Shown here piece after piece: positions 24,562 to 32,565 of a stretch of DNA of 64,000 nucleotides. The stretch comes from Curtobacterium sp. MCBD17_032 (lineage in GTDB: Bacteria > Actinomycetota > Actinomycetes > Actinomycetales > Microbacteriaceae): positions 180,542 through 244,541 of the forward strand of contig NZ_QKTO01000004.1 of assembly GCF_003234855.1 (NCBI RefSeq), written 5' to 3'. A program made the position numbers and the translations under genes. The notes beneath the pieces were generated by a model, which worked only from the letters and a program-made list of their open reading frames with translations, had not been told where the DNA came from and did not search any database. Position 1 is the stretch's first letter; the number at the start of each line of letters is the position of its first letter.

Positions 24562-25599
24562 ATGCGGATCCTCGTGTGGCACGTGCACGGCGGCTGGATG
24601 GACGCCTTCGTCCGCGGCCCGCACGAGTACCTCATCCCGACCACCCCGGAGCGAGACGGTTGGGGCCTCGGCCGCGGCGGCCGGGACTGGGGGACGAACG
24701 CCGTCGAGATCGCACCCGAGGACGTCGCCGACGCGGACGTGGACCTGGTGGTCCTGCAGCGGCCGGAGGAACTCGAGGTCGCGCAGCGCCTGCTCGGGCG
24801 CACCGAGTTCCCCACCGTCTTCGTCGAGCACAACGCGCCGCGCGTGGACGTGCCGAACAGCCTGCACCCCTTCCGCGACCGGGCCGACGTGACGATCGCG
24901 CACGTGACGCACTGGAACGCCCTCATGTGGGACTGCGGCTCCACCCGGACGACCGTCGTCGAACACGGCGTCGTCGACCCGGGCGCCCTGTACACCGGCG
25001 AGCTCGAACGCTTCGGCGCCGTCATCAACGAACCGGTGCGTCGGAACCGTGTCGTCGGCACCGACCTGCTCCCCCGCTTCGGCGCGGTCGCCCCCGTCGA
25101 CGTCTTCGGCATGGGCACCGAGGAGCTCGCCGGGCTCGGCCACGGCGACCTGCTCGTCGGGCTCGGCGACGTCAAGCCGGACCCGATGCACGCCGCCCTC
25201 GCCCAGCGTCGCGCGTACGTCCACGCGAACCGCTGGACGTCCCTCGGGCTCTCGCTCATCGAGTCGATGCACATGGCGATGCCGGTCCTCGTCCTCGCGA
25301 CGACCGACGCGTCCCGCACGGTGCCCGCCGAGGCCGGCGCGATCGCGACCGACGTGGAGGAGCTGGTGCGGGCCTCCCGGACGCTCCTCGACGACCCGGA
25401 CGAGGCGCGCCGACGCGGCCTCGTCGCGCGGGAGGCCGTGCTCGCGCGGCACGCGCTGTCGCGCTTCACCGCGGACTGGGACGCCCTGCTCGATGACGTG
25501 CACACTGAGCACCACGCGCGGACGCGCGCGCCGCGTCCCGAGCGGGAGACGGAGACGGCCGGAGCCGCAGCGCTGCCGACCGGTGGGAGGAGCAGCTGA
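24562..25599 (+). CDS. Glycosyltransferase (GT-B, family 4-like)
   Basis: A 345-residue protein with the GT-B pattern: an N-terminal Rossmann half opening [12 protein letters not shown], then [14 protein letters not shown] and [11 protein letters not shown] at the hinge, and a C-terminal half with [33 protein letters not shown], the E-x7-E-like donor-binding helix (here SLGLSLIE). FVEHNAPR is frequent in a group of actinobacterial GTs of unknown acceptor. A good ribosome binding site (GAAAGGCAG) precedes the ATG. A 67-base spacer with a C/T-rich tract separates it from the preceding GT9 gene; the next gene starts on its stop codon. Confidence 0.82.
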   Translation: MRILVWHVHGGWMDAFVRGPHEYLIPTTPERDGWGLGRGGRDWGTNAVEIAPEDVADADVDLVVLQRPEELEVAQRLLGRTEFPTVFVEHNAPRVDVPNSLHPFRDRADVTIAHVTHWNALMWDCGSTRTTVVEHGVVDPGALYTGELERFGAVINEPVRRNRVVGTDLLPRFGAVAPVDVFGMGTEELAGLGHGDLLVGLGDVKPDPMHAALAQRRAYVHANRWTSLGLSLIESMHMAMPVLVLATTDASRTVPAEAGAIATDVEELVRASRTLLDDPDEARRRGLVAREAVLARHALSRFTADWDALLDDVHTEHHARTRAPRPERETETAGAAALPTGGRSS

Positions 25600-26867
25600 T
25601 GCAGATCGCCATGGTCTCGGAGCACGCGAGCCCGCTCGCGACGCTCGGCGGCGTCGACGCCGGCGGCCAGAACGTCCACGTCGCCGCGCTGTCCGCCGCC
25701 CTGGCCGACCGCGGCCACTCGGTCACCGTGTACACCCGGCGGGACGACCCGACCCTGCCGGTGCGCGTCCCGCTCCGGCCCGGTGTGGACGTCGTGCACG
25801 TCGACGCCGGCCCCGCCACGCACGTGCCGAAGGACGACCTGCTCCCGTACATGGGCACGTTCGCGCAGGTCCTCGCGTCCGAGTGGGCGACCGACCGGCC
25901 CGACGTGGTGCACGGGCACTTCTGGATGTCCGGGCACGCCACGCTGGACGCCGTCAACCAGGTGCAACTGCGTACCGGCGGACCGCGCATCCCCGTCGTC
26001 CAGACCTTCCACGCCCTCGGCGTCGTCAAGCGCCGCCACCAGGGCTCGGCGGACACCAGCCCGGCGGAGCGCGAGTGGCTCGAACCGGCCGTCGGCCGCG
26101 GAGCCGACCAGGTCGTCGCGACGTGCTCGGACGAGGCGTTCGAGCTCAAGACCCTCGGAGTGCCCCTCCGCTCCATCTCCGTGGTGCCGTGCGGCGTCGA
26201 CGTCGAGCTGTTCCGTCCGGACGGCCCCGTCGAGGAGCGCGGCCGGACCCACCGTGTGCTGACGGCCTCGCGCCTCGTGCAGCGCAAGGGCGTCGGCACG
26301 ACCATCGCCGCCGTCGCCCGCCTGGTCGCCGAGGGCCGCGACGTCGAGCTCGTCGTCGTCGGCGGAGCCGGCGTCGCCGGGGCCGACCTGCCCGACGACC
26401 CCGAGTACCAGCGCCTCGACGCCCTGGCCCGTGAGCTCGGCATCCGTGACCACGTGTCCTTCCGCGGTCAGCTCGCGCAGGAGGCGATGGGCGCGGTGTA
26501 CCGCAGCGCCGACGTCGTCGTCTGCGCGCCCTGGTACGAGCCGTTCGGCATCGTCCCGCTCGAGGCGATGGCGTGCGGCGTCCCCGTCGTCGCATCCCGG
26601 GTCGGCGGCCTCATCGACACCGTCGTCGAGGACGCGACCGGCCTGCACGTCGAACCCCGCGACGAGGACGGCCTCGCGGTCGCGCTCGGCGGGCTGCTCG
26701 ACGACCCGGAGCGCCGAGCCGCCTACGGCCGCGCCGGTCGCCGACGTGCAGAGTCGAAGTACACCTGGCGGAAGGTCGCCACCGACACCCAGCGCGTGTA
26801 CGAGCGCCTGGTCGCCGCCGACCGCGTCGCCGCCACCTCCCCCATCACCGAGAGGAACGCCCGATGA
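25599..26867 (+). CDS. Glycosyltransferase family 4
   Basis: A 422-residue retaining GT-B enzyme. [31 protein letters not shown] is the glycine-rich opening shared with MshA and sucrose-phosphate synthase-like GT4 enzymes. [16 protein letters not shown] and [14 protein letters not shown] mark the middle. The donor-site helix is [20 protein letters not shown] with the E-x7-E pair. It overlaps the preceding GT by one base and the GmhA-like gene by four, so it is inside one tightly coupled operon. Substrates cannot be read from sequence; the GGQ-type opening often goes with UDP- or GDP-hexose donors. Confidence 0.88.
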   Translation: MQIAMVSEHASPLATLGGVDAGGQNVHVAALSAALADRGHSVTVYTRRDDPTLPVRVPLRPGVDVVHVDAGPATHVPKDDLLPYMGTFAQVLASEWATDRPDVVHGHFWMSGHATLDAVNQVQLRTGGPRIPVVQTFHALGVVKRRHQGSADTSPAEREWLEPAVGRGADQVVATCSDEAFELKTLGVPLRSISVVPCGVDVELFRPDGPVEERGRTHRVLTASRLVQRKGVGTTIAAVARLVAEGRDVELVVVGGAGVAGADLPDDPEYQRLDALARELGIRDHVSFRGQLAQEAMGAVYRSADVVVCAPWYEPFGIVPLEAMACGVPVVASRVGGLIDTVVEDATGLHVEPRDEDGLAVALGGLLDDPERRAAYGRAGRRRAESKYTWRKVATDTQRVYERLVAADRVAATSPITERNAR

Positions 26868-27505
26868 CCATCGAGCAGACCGGGATCGGCACGACCGAGA
26901 CCGGCACAGCCGGCCCTGCCGACGGCACGAGCACGCGCGTCGTGCTCGACCACATCGCCGCGTCGGTGCCCGTCATCGCGTCGCTCGTCGACCACGGCGA
27001 GCACATCGCCGCCTGGGCGGACGACATCGCGGCCCGCCTGGTCGCCGGCCGTCGGCTCCTCGCGGCGGGCAACGGCGGCTCGGCGGCCGAGGCGCAGCAC
27101 CTCACCTCGGAGCTCACCGGCCGGTTCGACGGGGACCGCCCGGCGTACTCGGCGATCGCGCTGCACGCCGAGACCTCCGCCGTGACCGCCATCGGGAACG
27201 ACTACGGCTTCGAGCAGGTGTTCGCCCGCCAGGTCCGAGCACACGCCCGCGCCGGTGACGTCGTCGTCCTCCTCAGCACCAGCGGCAAGAGCCCGAACCT
27301 CCTCGCCGCCGCCGCTGCCGCGCGTGACGTCGGGGCCCGGTCCGTCGCCATGACCGGCGCCCTACCGAACCCGCTCGCGAGCGCGGTCGACGACGTCATC
27401 GCCATCGACGGCCCGTCCGCCAACGTGCAGGAGGCGCAGCTCGTCCTCGTCCACGCCCTCTGCCGCGCCATGGAGCCCGCGCTCCGCCGGGGAGGCACCC
27501 GATGA
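26864..27505 (+). CDS. gmhA: SIS-domain phosphoheptose isomerase (GmhA-like)
   Basis: A 213-residue sugar-phosphate isomerase. [11 protein letters not shown] at residues 69-79 is the GmhA signature; the His contributes to the zinc site of the family. The phosphate loop is [10 protein letters not shown] near 137-145. [18 protein letters not shown] is the third conserved block (here [10 protein letters not shown]). The C-terminal helix HALCRAMEP has the conserved His used for metal binding. It would convert sedoheptulose 7-phosphate to D-glycero-D-manno-heptose 7-phosphate, the first step to nucleotide-heptose. It overlaps both neighbours by four bases (GT4 upstream, HldE-type kinase downstream). 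Confidence 0.88.
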   Translation: MTIEQTGIGTTETGTAGPADGTSTRVVLDHIAASVPVIASLVDHGEHIAAWADDIAARLVAGRRLLAAGNGGSAAEAQHLTSELTGRFDGDRPAYSAIALHAETSAVTAIGNDYGFEQVFARQVRAHARAGDVVVLLSTSGKSPNLLAAAAAARDVGARSVAMTGALPNPLASAVDDVIAIDGPSANVQEAQLVLVHALCRAMEPALRRGGTR

Positions 27506-28893
27506 CCGACCGTCAGCTCCGCATCGTCGTCGTCGGCGACACCCTGCTCGACGTGGACGTCAGCGGCACGAGCGAACGGCTCAGCCCGGACGCCCCGGTG
27601 CCCGTGCTCGACGTCCGCTCGGAACAGCGCCGGGCCGGTGGTGCCGGTCTCGTCGCGACCATGCTCGCGAAGGACGGCCACGACGTCCGGCTCGTGACCG
27701 TGCTGGGCGACGACGCCCCCGCGGAGCGGCTGCGGTCGCTCCTGCCGGGCGTCACGATCGTCGAGGGCCCCTCCGGCGCACCGACTCCGGTGAAGACCCG
27801 GGTGCGCGTCGGGGACCACGCCCTCGTCCGCATCGACGAGGGGTGCGACACCCCGCCCGTCCCCGCGGTCACCGCTCAGATGCGTGCCGCGCTCGAGGAC
27901 GCCGACGCCGTCATCGTCGCCGACTACGGCCGCGGCCTGACCGCCGCCGAGGAGATGCGCTCGGCGCTCACCGCCGTCGCGGCGCACACCCCGGTCGTGT
28001 GGGACCCGCACCCGAAGGGCGAGGCGCCGGTCGCCGGCGTCACCGTCGTCACCCCCAACGCGAGCGAAGCGCAGCGCTTCACCGGGCTCGGCAGCACCGG
28101 GGTCGCGTTCGCCACCGACGCCGCGGCGGAGCTCGTGACGCGGTGGGAGGCACACGCCGTCGCTGTGACCATGGGCGAACGCGGTGCCCTCGTCGGCCGC
28201 CGCACCGAGCGCGGGCTCGACTCGCGCTTCGTACCGGCGCCCTCCGTCACCGCCGGCGACCCGTGCGGTGCCGGCGACCGACTCGCCGCCGGTGTCGCCG
28301 TGGCCCTCGCCTCGGGTGCGGAGGTCGCCGATGCGGTGACCGCTGGGGTCGGCGACGCCTCTGCCTACCTCGCAGCCGGCGGCGTCGCCTCGCTCGTCGA
28401 GGGCGCACCACCCGCACCGATCGCGGTGCCGGGCGCCGACCGGGACGCCCTCCGGGTCGTGCACGACGTGCGGGCCGCCGGCGGCGTCGTCGTCGCGACC
28501 GGCGGCTGCTTCGACCTGCTGCACGCCGGGCACGCCCGCACCCTGTCCGCTGCCCGCGCCCTCGGTGACTGCCTGGTCGTCTGCCTGAACTCCGACGAGT
28601 CGGTCCGCGGACTGAAAGGTCCGGACCGCCCGATCATGGGGCAGGACGACCGCGTGGAGCTCCTCCTCGCCCTGGACTGCGTCGACGCCGTCGTCGTGTT
28701 CGACGAGTCGACCCCCGACGAGGCGCTCCGTCGCTTCAAGCCGGACGTCTGGGCGAAGGGCGGCGACTACACCGCCGACGAGCTGCCCGAGTCCGTCACC
28801 CTGGCGGAGTGGGGCGGCCGCGTCGTCACCGTCCCGTTCCACCCGGGCCGTTCCACCACCCGCCTGGCCGCCGCGATCGAACGCGTCGGCTGA
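27502..28893 (+). CDS. hldE: Bifunctional heptose kinase/nucleotidyltransferase (HldE-like), copy 1
   Basis: At 463 residues it is close to the E. coli HldE length. The N-terminal PfkB kinase domain (about 1-305) starts IVVVGDTLLDVDVSG and has the catalytic loop GDPCGAGDR with GAGD at 256-259; it would phosphorylate heptose 7-phosphate at C1. The C-terminal cytidylyltransferase-fold domain has GGCFDLLHAGHARTL, with the H-x-G-H motif at 341-344, and AKGGDYTADEL (KGGDY at 419-423), both diagnostic for the adenylyl-transferring HldE domain. The first half of the motif pair differs a little from copy 2. It overlaps the isomerase gene by four bases, so isomerase and kinase are coupled. Confidence 0.88.
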   Translation: MTDRQLRIVVVGDTLLDVDVSGTSERLSPDAPVPVLDVRSEQRRAGGAGLVATMLAKDGHDVRLVTVLGDDAPAERLRSLLPGVTIVEGPSGAPTPVKTRVRVGDHALVRIDEGCDTPPVPAVTAQMRAALEDADAVIVADYGRGLTAAEEMRSALTAVAAHTPVVWDPHPKGEAPVAGVTVVTPNASEAQRFTGLGSTGVAFATDAAAELVTRWEAHAVAVTMGERGALVGRRTERGLDSRFVPAPSVTAGDPCGAGDRLAAGVAVALASGAEVADAVTAGVGDASAYLAAGGVASLVEGAPPAPIAVPGADRDALRVVHDVRAAGGVVVATGGCFDLLHAGHARTLSAARALGDCLVVCLNSDESVRGLKGPDRPIMGQDDRVELLLALDCVDAVVVFDESTPDEALRRFKPDVWAKGGDYTADELPESVTLAEWGGRVVTVPFHPGRSTTRLAAAIERVG

Positions 28894-28941
28894 GCCCCGC
28901 TCTCCCCCTCACGACCACAGCACCAGAACCGAAGGACATCC

Positions 28942-29646
28942 ATGCCCGTCCCCACCACCCCCATCGGCCGCGTCCTCGTCACCGGCGGCGCCTCCGGACT
29001 CGGCGCAGCCGTCGTGGCCGCCGTCACCGAGGCCGGCGGCACCCCGATCGTCCTCGACCTGCGCATCGACGCGGTCCCCGAGGGCGTCGACGCCGTCGCC
29101 GTGGACGTCTCGGACACCGACGCCGTCGAGCGCGCCGTCCGCGAGGCCGTCGAGCGTCACGGTGGCCTCGACGCCGTCGTGACCGCCGCGGGCATCGACA
29201 CCCCGGCGCCGATCGACGCGATCTCGTCCGGCAACTGGGAGAAGATCGTCGGCGTCAACCTCATCGGCACCGCGTCGACCGTCCGTGCAGCACTGCCGGC
29301 GCTCGAGGCCTCGCACGGCCGCGTCGTGACGATCTCGTCGTCGCTCGCCCTGCGCGGCGTCGGCCACGGCACCGCCTACTCCGCGTCGAAGTTCGGCGTC
29401 CGCGGGTTCTCGCAGGCCCTCGCCGCCGAGACCGCGGGCCGCATCGGTGTCACGAACGTGATCCCGGCGGGCATGCGCACGAACTTCTTCGCCGACCGCA
29501 CCGAGCAGTACAAGCCGGGCCCGGACGCGCAGCTCATCGAGCCGGAGTACGTCGCGAACTCGATCATCTTCGCCCTCTCGCAGCCGGCCGGTTGCGAGAT
29601 CCGCGAGCTGTCGATCATGCCGGCGACCGAGCCCAGCTGGCCCTGA
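28942..29646 (+). CDS. Short-chain dehydrogenase/reductase
   Basis: A 234-residue classical SDR. The NAD(P) loop is TGGASGLG (about 14-21), NNAG is replaced by AAGI in VVTAAGIDTPAP, the catalytic serine is in ISSSLALRG, and the active-site YSASK is present. It is the last plus-strand gene of the first heptose operon, 48 bases after hldE copy 1 with a clear GAAGGAC ribosome binding site. It is too short and of the wrong subtype to be the HldD epimerase, which is an extended SDR. It may oxidise or reduce a sugar or polyol intermediate. A strong hairpin follows. Confidence 0.85.
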   Translation: MPVPTTPIGRVLVTGGASGLGAAVVAAVTEAGGTPIVLDLRIDAVPEGVDAVAVDVSDTDAVERAVREAVERHGGLDAVVTAAGIDTPAPIDAISSGNWEKIVGVNLIGTASTVRAALPALEASHGRVVTISSSLALRGVGHGTAYSASKFGVRGFSQALAAETAGRIGVTNVIPAGMRTNFFADRTEQYKPGPDAQLIEPEYVANSIIFALSQPAGCEIRELSIMPATEPSWP

Positions 29647-29663
29647 CCGGCGCACACGCCTGA

Positions 29664-29707
29664 CGGACGGGAGGCCCGGTACCAGCTGGTACCGGGCCTC
29701 CCGTCCG
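29664..29707. terminator. Bidirectional intrinsic terminator
   Basis: A perfect 20-base inverted repeat (29664-29683 and 29688-29707) around the 4-base loop AGCT. It sits between the convergent SDR and GT9 genes and could stop transcription from both sides. Like the clpC terminator it has GGTACC next to the loop. Confidence 0.88.
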
Positions 29708-29737
29708 CCTGCGGTGGCGCCGCGCGGGCGAAGCCGC

Positions 29738-30838
29738 TCAGGCGGTGGCCAGCAGGTCCTCGACGTCGGCGAGCACCCGGTCCGGCGTGACCTCGTCGAC
29801 GAAGGACGGGTCGTGCTCGCAGCGCTCCGCGCTCCACCCCACCTGCGTGACGTCGACGTCACACACCGGGCAGCGGGTGACGAAGCTCATGAGCACGCGG
29901 TGCCGTCCCCGGTCGAGCGGACCGGCGTTGATGACGTTGCCGAACCAGAAGACGCCCACGGTCGGCGTGCCGACGGCGACCGCCAGGTGCCGGGGGCCGG
30001 AGTCGTCCCCGACCATGACGTCGGCGGCCGCGAGCACGGCGGGGAGTTCCTGGAGGGGCAGCGCGGCGGTCAGGTCGTGCAGCCGTGCGGCGACCTCCGG
30101 CTCGACCGCCTCGGAGACGGACGCCCGGATGCTCGTCGCGGCCGGTCGGTCGGAGTCGTCGCCCACGAGCACGACGTCGTCGCCGGCCTCGAGCCGGGCG
30201 ATCGCCACGGCGGCGAAGCGCTCGGGGCTCCACCGGCGGCGCGGGTCGGTCGCGCCCGGGTGCATCGCGACCAGGCGGCCCCGCACCCCGAGTCGTTCCC
30301 GGACCGCGGCGCGCTCGTCGGCCCCGACGATGATCCTCGGGTCCAGGGTGACGGGTTCGGCACCGGCCAGCCCGACGACCTCGAGCGCGCGCAGCACCTC
30401 GTGCTGGTAGTAGACGTAGCGCACCCAGCGCTCGGTCGGGGTGGCGTCCTCGGTCGCGGTGCCGACCGAGTGCGCGGCGCCGAGGCGGAGCAGGAACGGG
30501 TTCGAGTTGCGCCCGCCGCCGTGCAGTTGGACGGCGAGGTCGAACCGGCCGGTGAGCCGGGCGAAGAAGTCCTCGAGGTCCGGTGCCCCGTCACCGCCGT
30601 CCCGCACACCGGGCGAGACGGGCAGTTCCTCGACGGCGTGCACGGCGTCCGTGCGCCCCGGCAGGAGCGCCGCCGCCATCGGCGTGCCGAGCAGCGTCAG
30701 CCGGGCCTCCGGGTACGCGGCCGCCAGGGCTTCGATGGCGGGCATCGCGAACATCAGGTCGCCGAGTCCCCCACCGCGGAGCACCGCGATCTCGCGGACC
30801 CCCTCGAACCGTTCGCCGCCACGTCCGATCTGCACCAC
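29738..30838 (-). CDS. Glycosyltransferase family 9 (heptosyltransferase-like)
   Basis: A 366-residue GT9 enzyme starting at GTG. EIAVLRGGGLGDLMFAMPAIEALAAAYP is the acceptor-side signature; VAMHPGATDPRRRWSPERFAAVA and VMVGDDSGPRHLAVAVGTPTVGVFWFGN are the donor-side blocks, with D-D-S-G-P-x-H in place of the usual D-T/S-G-x-x-H. A cysteine-rich C-terminus (RCPVCDVDVTQ, ERCEHDPSF) could bind zinc. It is transcribed away from the aldehyde dehydrogenase operon and towards the shared terminator. It is the third GT9 in the cluster. Confidence 0.87.
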   Translation of the reverse strand: MVQIGRGGERFEGVREIAVLRGGGLGDLMFAMPAIEALAAAYPEARLTLLGTPMAAALLPGRTDAVHAVEELPVSPGVRDGGDGAPDLEDFFARLTGRFDLAVQLHGGGRNSNPFLLRLGAAHSVGTATEDATPTERWVRYVYYQHEVLRALEVVGLAGAEPVTLDPRIIVGADERAAVRERLGVRGRLVAMHPGATDPRRRWSPERFAAVAIARLEAGDDVVLVGDDSDRPAATSIRASVSEAVEPEVAARLHDLTAALPLQELPAVLAAADVMVGDDSGPRHLAVAVGTPTVGVFWFGNVINAGPLDRGRHRVLMSFVTRCPVCDVDVTQVGWSAERCEHDPSFVDEVTPDRVLADVEDLLATA

Positions 30839-30950
30839 GCCCGTCGTCCTCCTCGTGTCCGACGCGGTGGGTCGTCCGACCGCATCCCTTCGTTCCTACC
30901 CGGCCACGATGCGGTCGGTGCGCAGCAGCAGCGCACGGCCGCAGGAGCTG

Positions 30951-30971
30951 CGTCCCGTGGACACCGGGACG
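30951..30971. promoter_or_regulatory. Candidate operator between divergent GT9 and ALDH genes
   Basis: CGTCCCG-N7-CGGGACG is a perfect 7-base inverted repeat with 14-base centre spacing of the arms, in the 215-base divergent region. It lies about 83 bases before the aldehyde dehydrogenase start. Its position suits a regulator controlling one or both directions; no matching regulator gene is nearby. Confidence 0.4.
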
Positions 30972-31053
30972 GATCCCCCGGGCGTGTCCAGCGGAAGAGG
31001 AGGAGCGTGGAGGGGCCGGTGCCGTGACACCGGACCACGACCGAAGGACGCAC

Positions 31054-32565
31054 ATGACGCTCGATGCCCCCACCCTGACCGCCCCGGCGACGGACGACCC
31101 GTCCACGGACACCATCACGGTGCTCGACCCCGTGACCGGCGAGGTGGCTTCGGTGACCCGCCGGAGCACGGCGGACGAGGTGCGCGACGCGGTCGCACGT
31201 GCGCGGGCAGCGGCCACCGGCTGGGCCCGCACCGCTCCGGGTGAGCGCGGCGCGGTGCTCCGCGCGGCTGCCGAACGGCTCCGCGAGCACGCCGACGAAC
31301 TCGCGGCGATGAACACCCGCGAGACCGGCAAGGTCCCGGGCGACGCCCTCGGCGGCGTCGAGGCCGGCATCAACACGCTCATCCAGTACGCCGAGCTCGG
31401 TCCGCTGCACCGGGGCGAGGCGCTCCGCGGGAACCACGGCGCGGCCGACTTCGCCGTCCCGCACCCGCGCGGCGTCGTGCTCGCGCTGACCCCGTGGAAC
31501 GACCCGGTCGCCGTCGCCTGCGGGATCCTCGGCGCCGCGATCGTCGCCGGCAACACGGTCGTGCACAAGGGCAGCGAACGGAGCCCGGGCACGATCGCGC
31601 TCCTGAACCGCCTGCTCGCCGCCGAGCTCCCCGAGGGCGTGCTCGTGGGGGTCGACGGTGACGCGACGACGGGCGAGCAGCTCCTCGCCGAGGACGGCAT
31701 CGCGGTGTACGCCCACGTCGGGTCGACGGCGACCGGTGACCGCCTGGCCGAGGCCGCACTCCGCACCCGCGCCCATGTCATCCGCGAGAACGGCGGCAAC
31801 GACGCCGCGGTCGTGGACGCCGACGTCGACCCGGTGTGGGCGGCGGAACAGGTCGCCCTCGGCGCCTTCGCGAACACCGGACAGATCTGCACGAGCGTGG
31901 AGCGCGTCTACGTCCACCGCGACATCGCCGAGGAGTTCACCGCCGCCCTGGTACGCGCCGCGGAGCGGAAGACCGCCTCGTCCGCCACCGACTTCGGTCC
32001 CCTCGTCGACGAGCGCCTGCGCACGACCGTCCAGGAGCACGTCGACCAGGCCGTCGACGCCGGCGCCCGCGTCCTGGTGGGTGGCACGGTGCCGGAGGGT
32101 GCCGGCACGTTCTACCCCGCGACGGTCCTCACGGACTGCACCGACGACATGCTCGTGCTCACCGAGGAGACCTTCGGTCCGATCGCCCCGCTCCGCGTCG
32201 TGGACGACATGGCCGAGGGGCTCCGCCTGGCCGCGGAGGACCGGTACGGCCTGGCCGCGACCGTCCTGACCGGCGACACCGCGACCGCGCTCCGTGCCGC
32301 CGCAGAGCTGCCCGTCGGCACCGTGAAGATCAACGCGGTGTTCGGCGGCGCACCGGGCGGCAGCGCCGAGCCCCGCGGCGCCTCCGGCTCCGGCTTCGGC
32401 TACGGCCCGCACCTGCTCGACGAGATGACGACCACCACGGTCGTGCACCTCGAGGCCGCCCCGCGTCGGACGAGCGCCCCCACCGCCGGCACCGCCGACG
32501 CCGTCGACCCGGCGACCGCGGGCAGCCACGACACCGACACCGCCACCGCCGAGGACGTCCGATGA
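31054..32565 (+). CDS. NAD(P)-dependent aldehyde dehydrogenase
   Basis: A 503-residue ALDH. LTPWNDP (about 145-151) is the cofactor/catalytic Asn motif, HVIRENGGND supplies the general-base Glu245, and ANTGQICTSVERV supplies the nucleophile Cys279. TFGPIAP near residue 375 is the closing motif. Other parts match the benzaldehyde/succinate-semialdehyde-type group, with a shortened stretch before the Glu. The C-terminus has a 30-residue Thr/Ala-rich extension. The ATG has a clear GAAGGACG site. It overlaps the second HldE gene by four bases, so an aldehyde oxidation is physically coupled to heptose activation, for example of a sugar or heptose aldehyde. Confidence 0.9.
   Translation: MTLDAPTLTAPATDDPSTDTITVLDPVTGEVASVTRRSTADEVRDAVARARAAATGWARTAPGERGAVLRAAAERLREHADELAAMNTRETGKVPGDALGGVEAGINTLIQYAELGPLHRGEALRGNHGAADFAVPHPRGVVLALTPWNDPVAVACGILGAAIVAGNTVVHKGSERSPGTIALLNRLLAAELPEGVLVGVDGDATTGEQLLAEDGIAVYAHVGSTATGDRLAEAALRTRAHVIRENGGNDAAVVDADVDPVWAAEQVALGAFANTGQICTSVERVYVHRDIAEEFTAALVRAAERKTASSATDFGPLVDERLRTTVQEHVDQAVDAGARVLVGGTVPEGAGTFYPATVLTDCTDDMLVLTEETFGPIAPLRVVDDMAEGLRLAAEDRYGLAATVLTGDTATALRAAAELPVGTVKINAVFGGAPGGSAEPRGASGSGFGYGPHLLDEMTTTTVVHLEAAPRRTSAPTAGTADAVDPATAGSHDTDTATAEDVR

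Noticed and set aside
23208..26648. Very long open frames on the minus strand opposite the heptose operon
   Set aside because: They mirror the glycosyltransferase genes and contain only low-complexity basic sequence; the plus-strand genes have clear motifs.
28942..29646. SDR as the missing ADP-heptose epimerase (HldD)
   Set aside because: HldD is an extended SDR of about 310 residues; this is a 234-residue classical SDR with TGGASGLG and YSASK.
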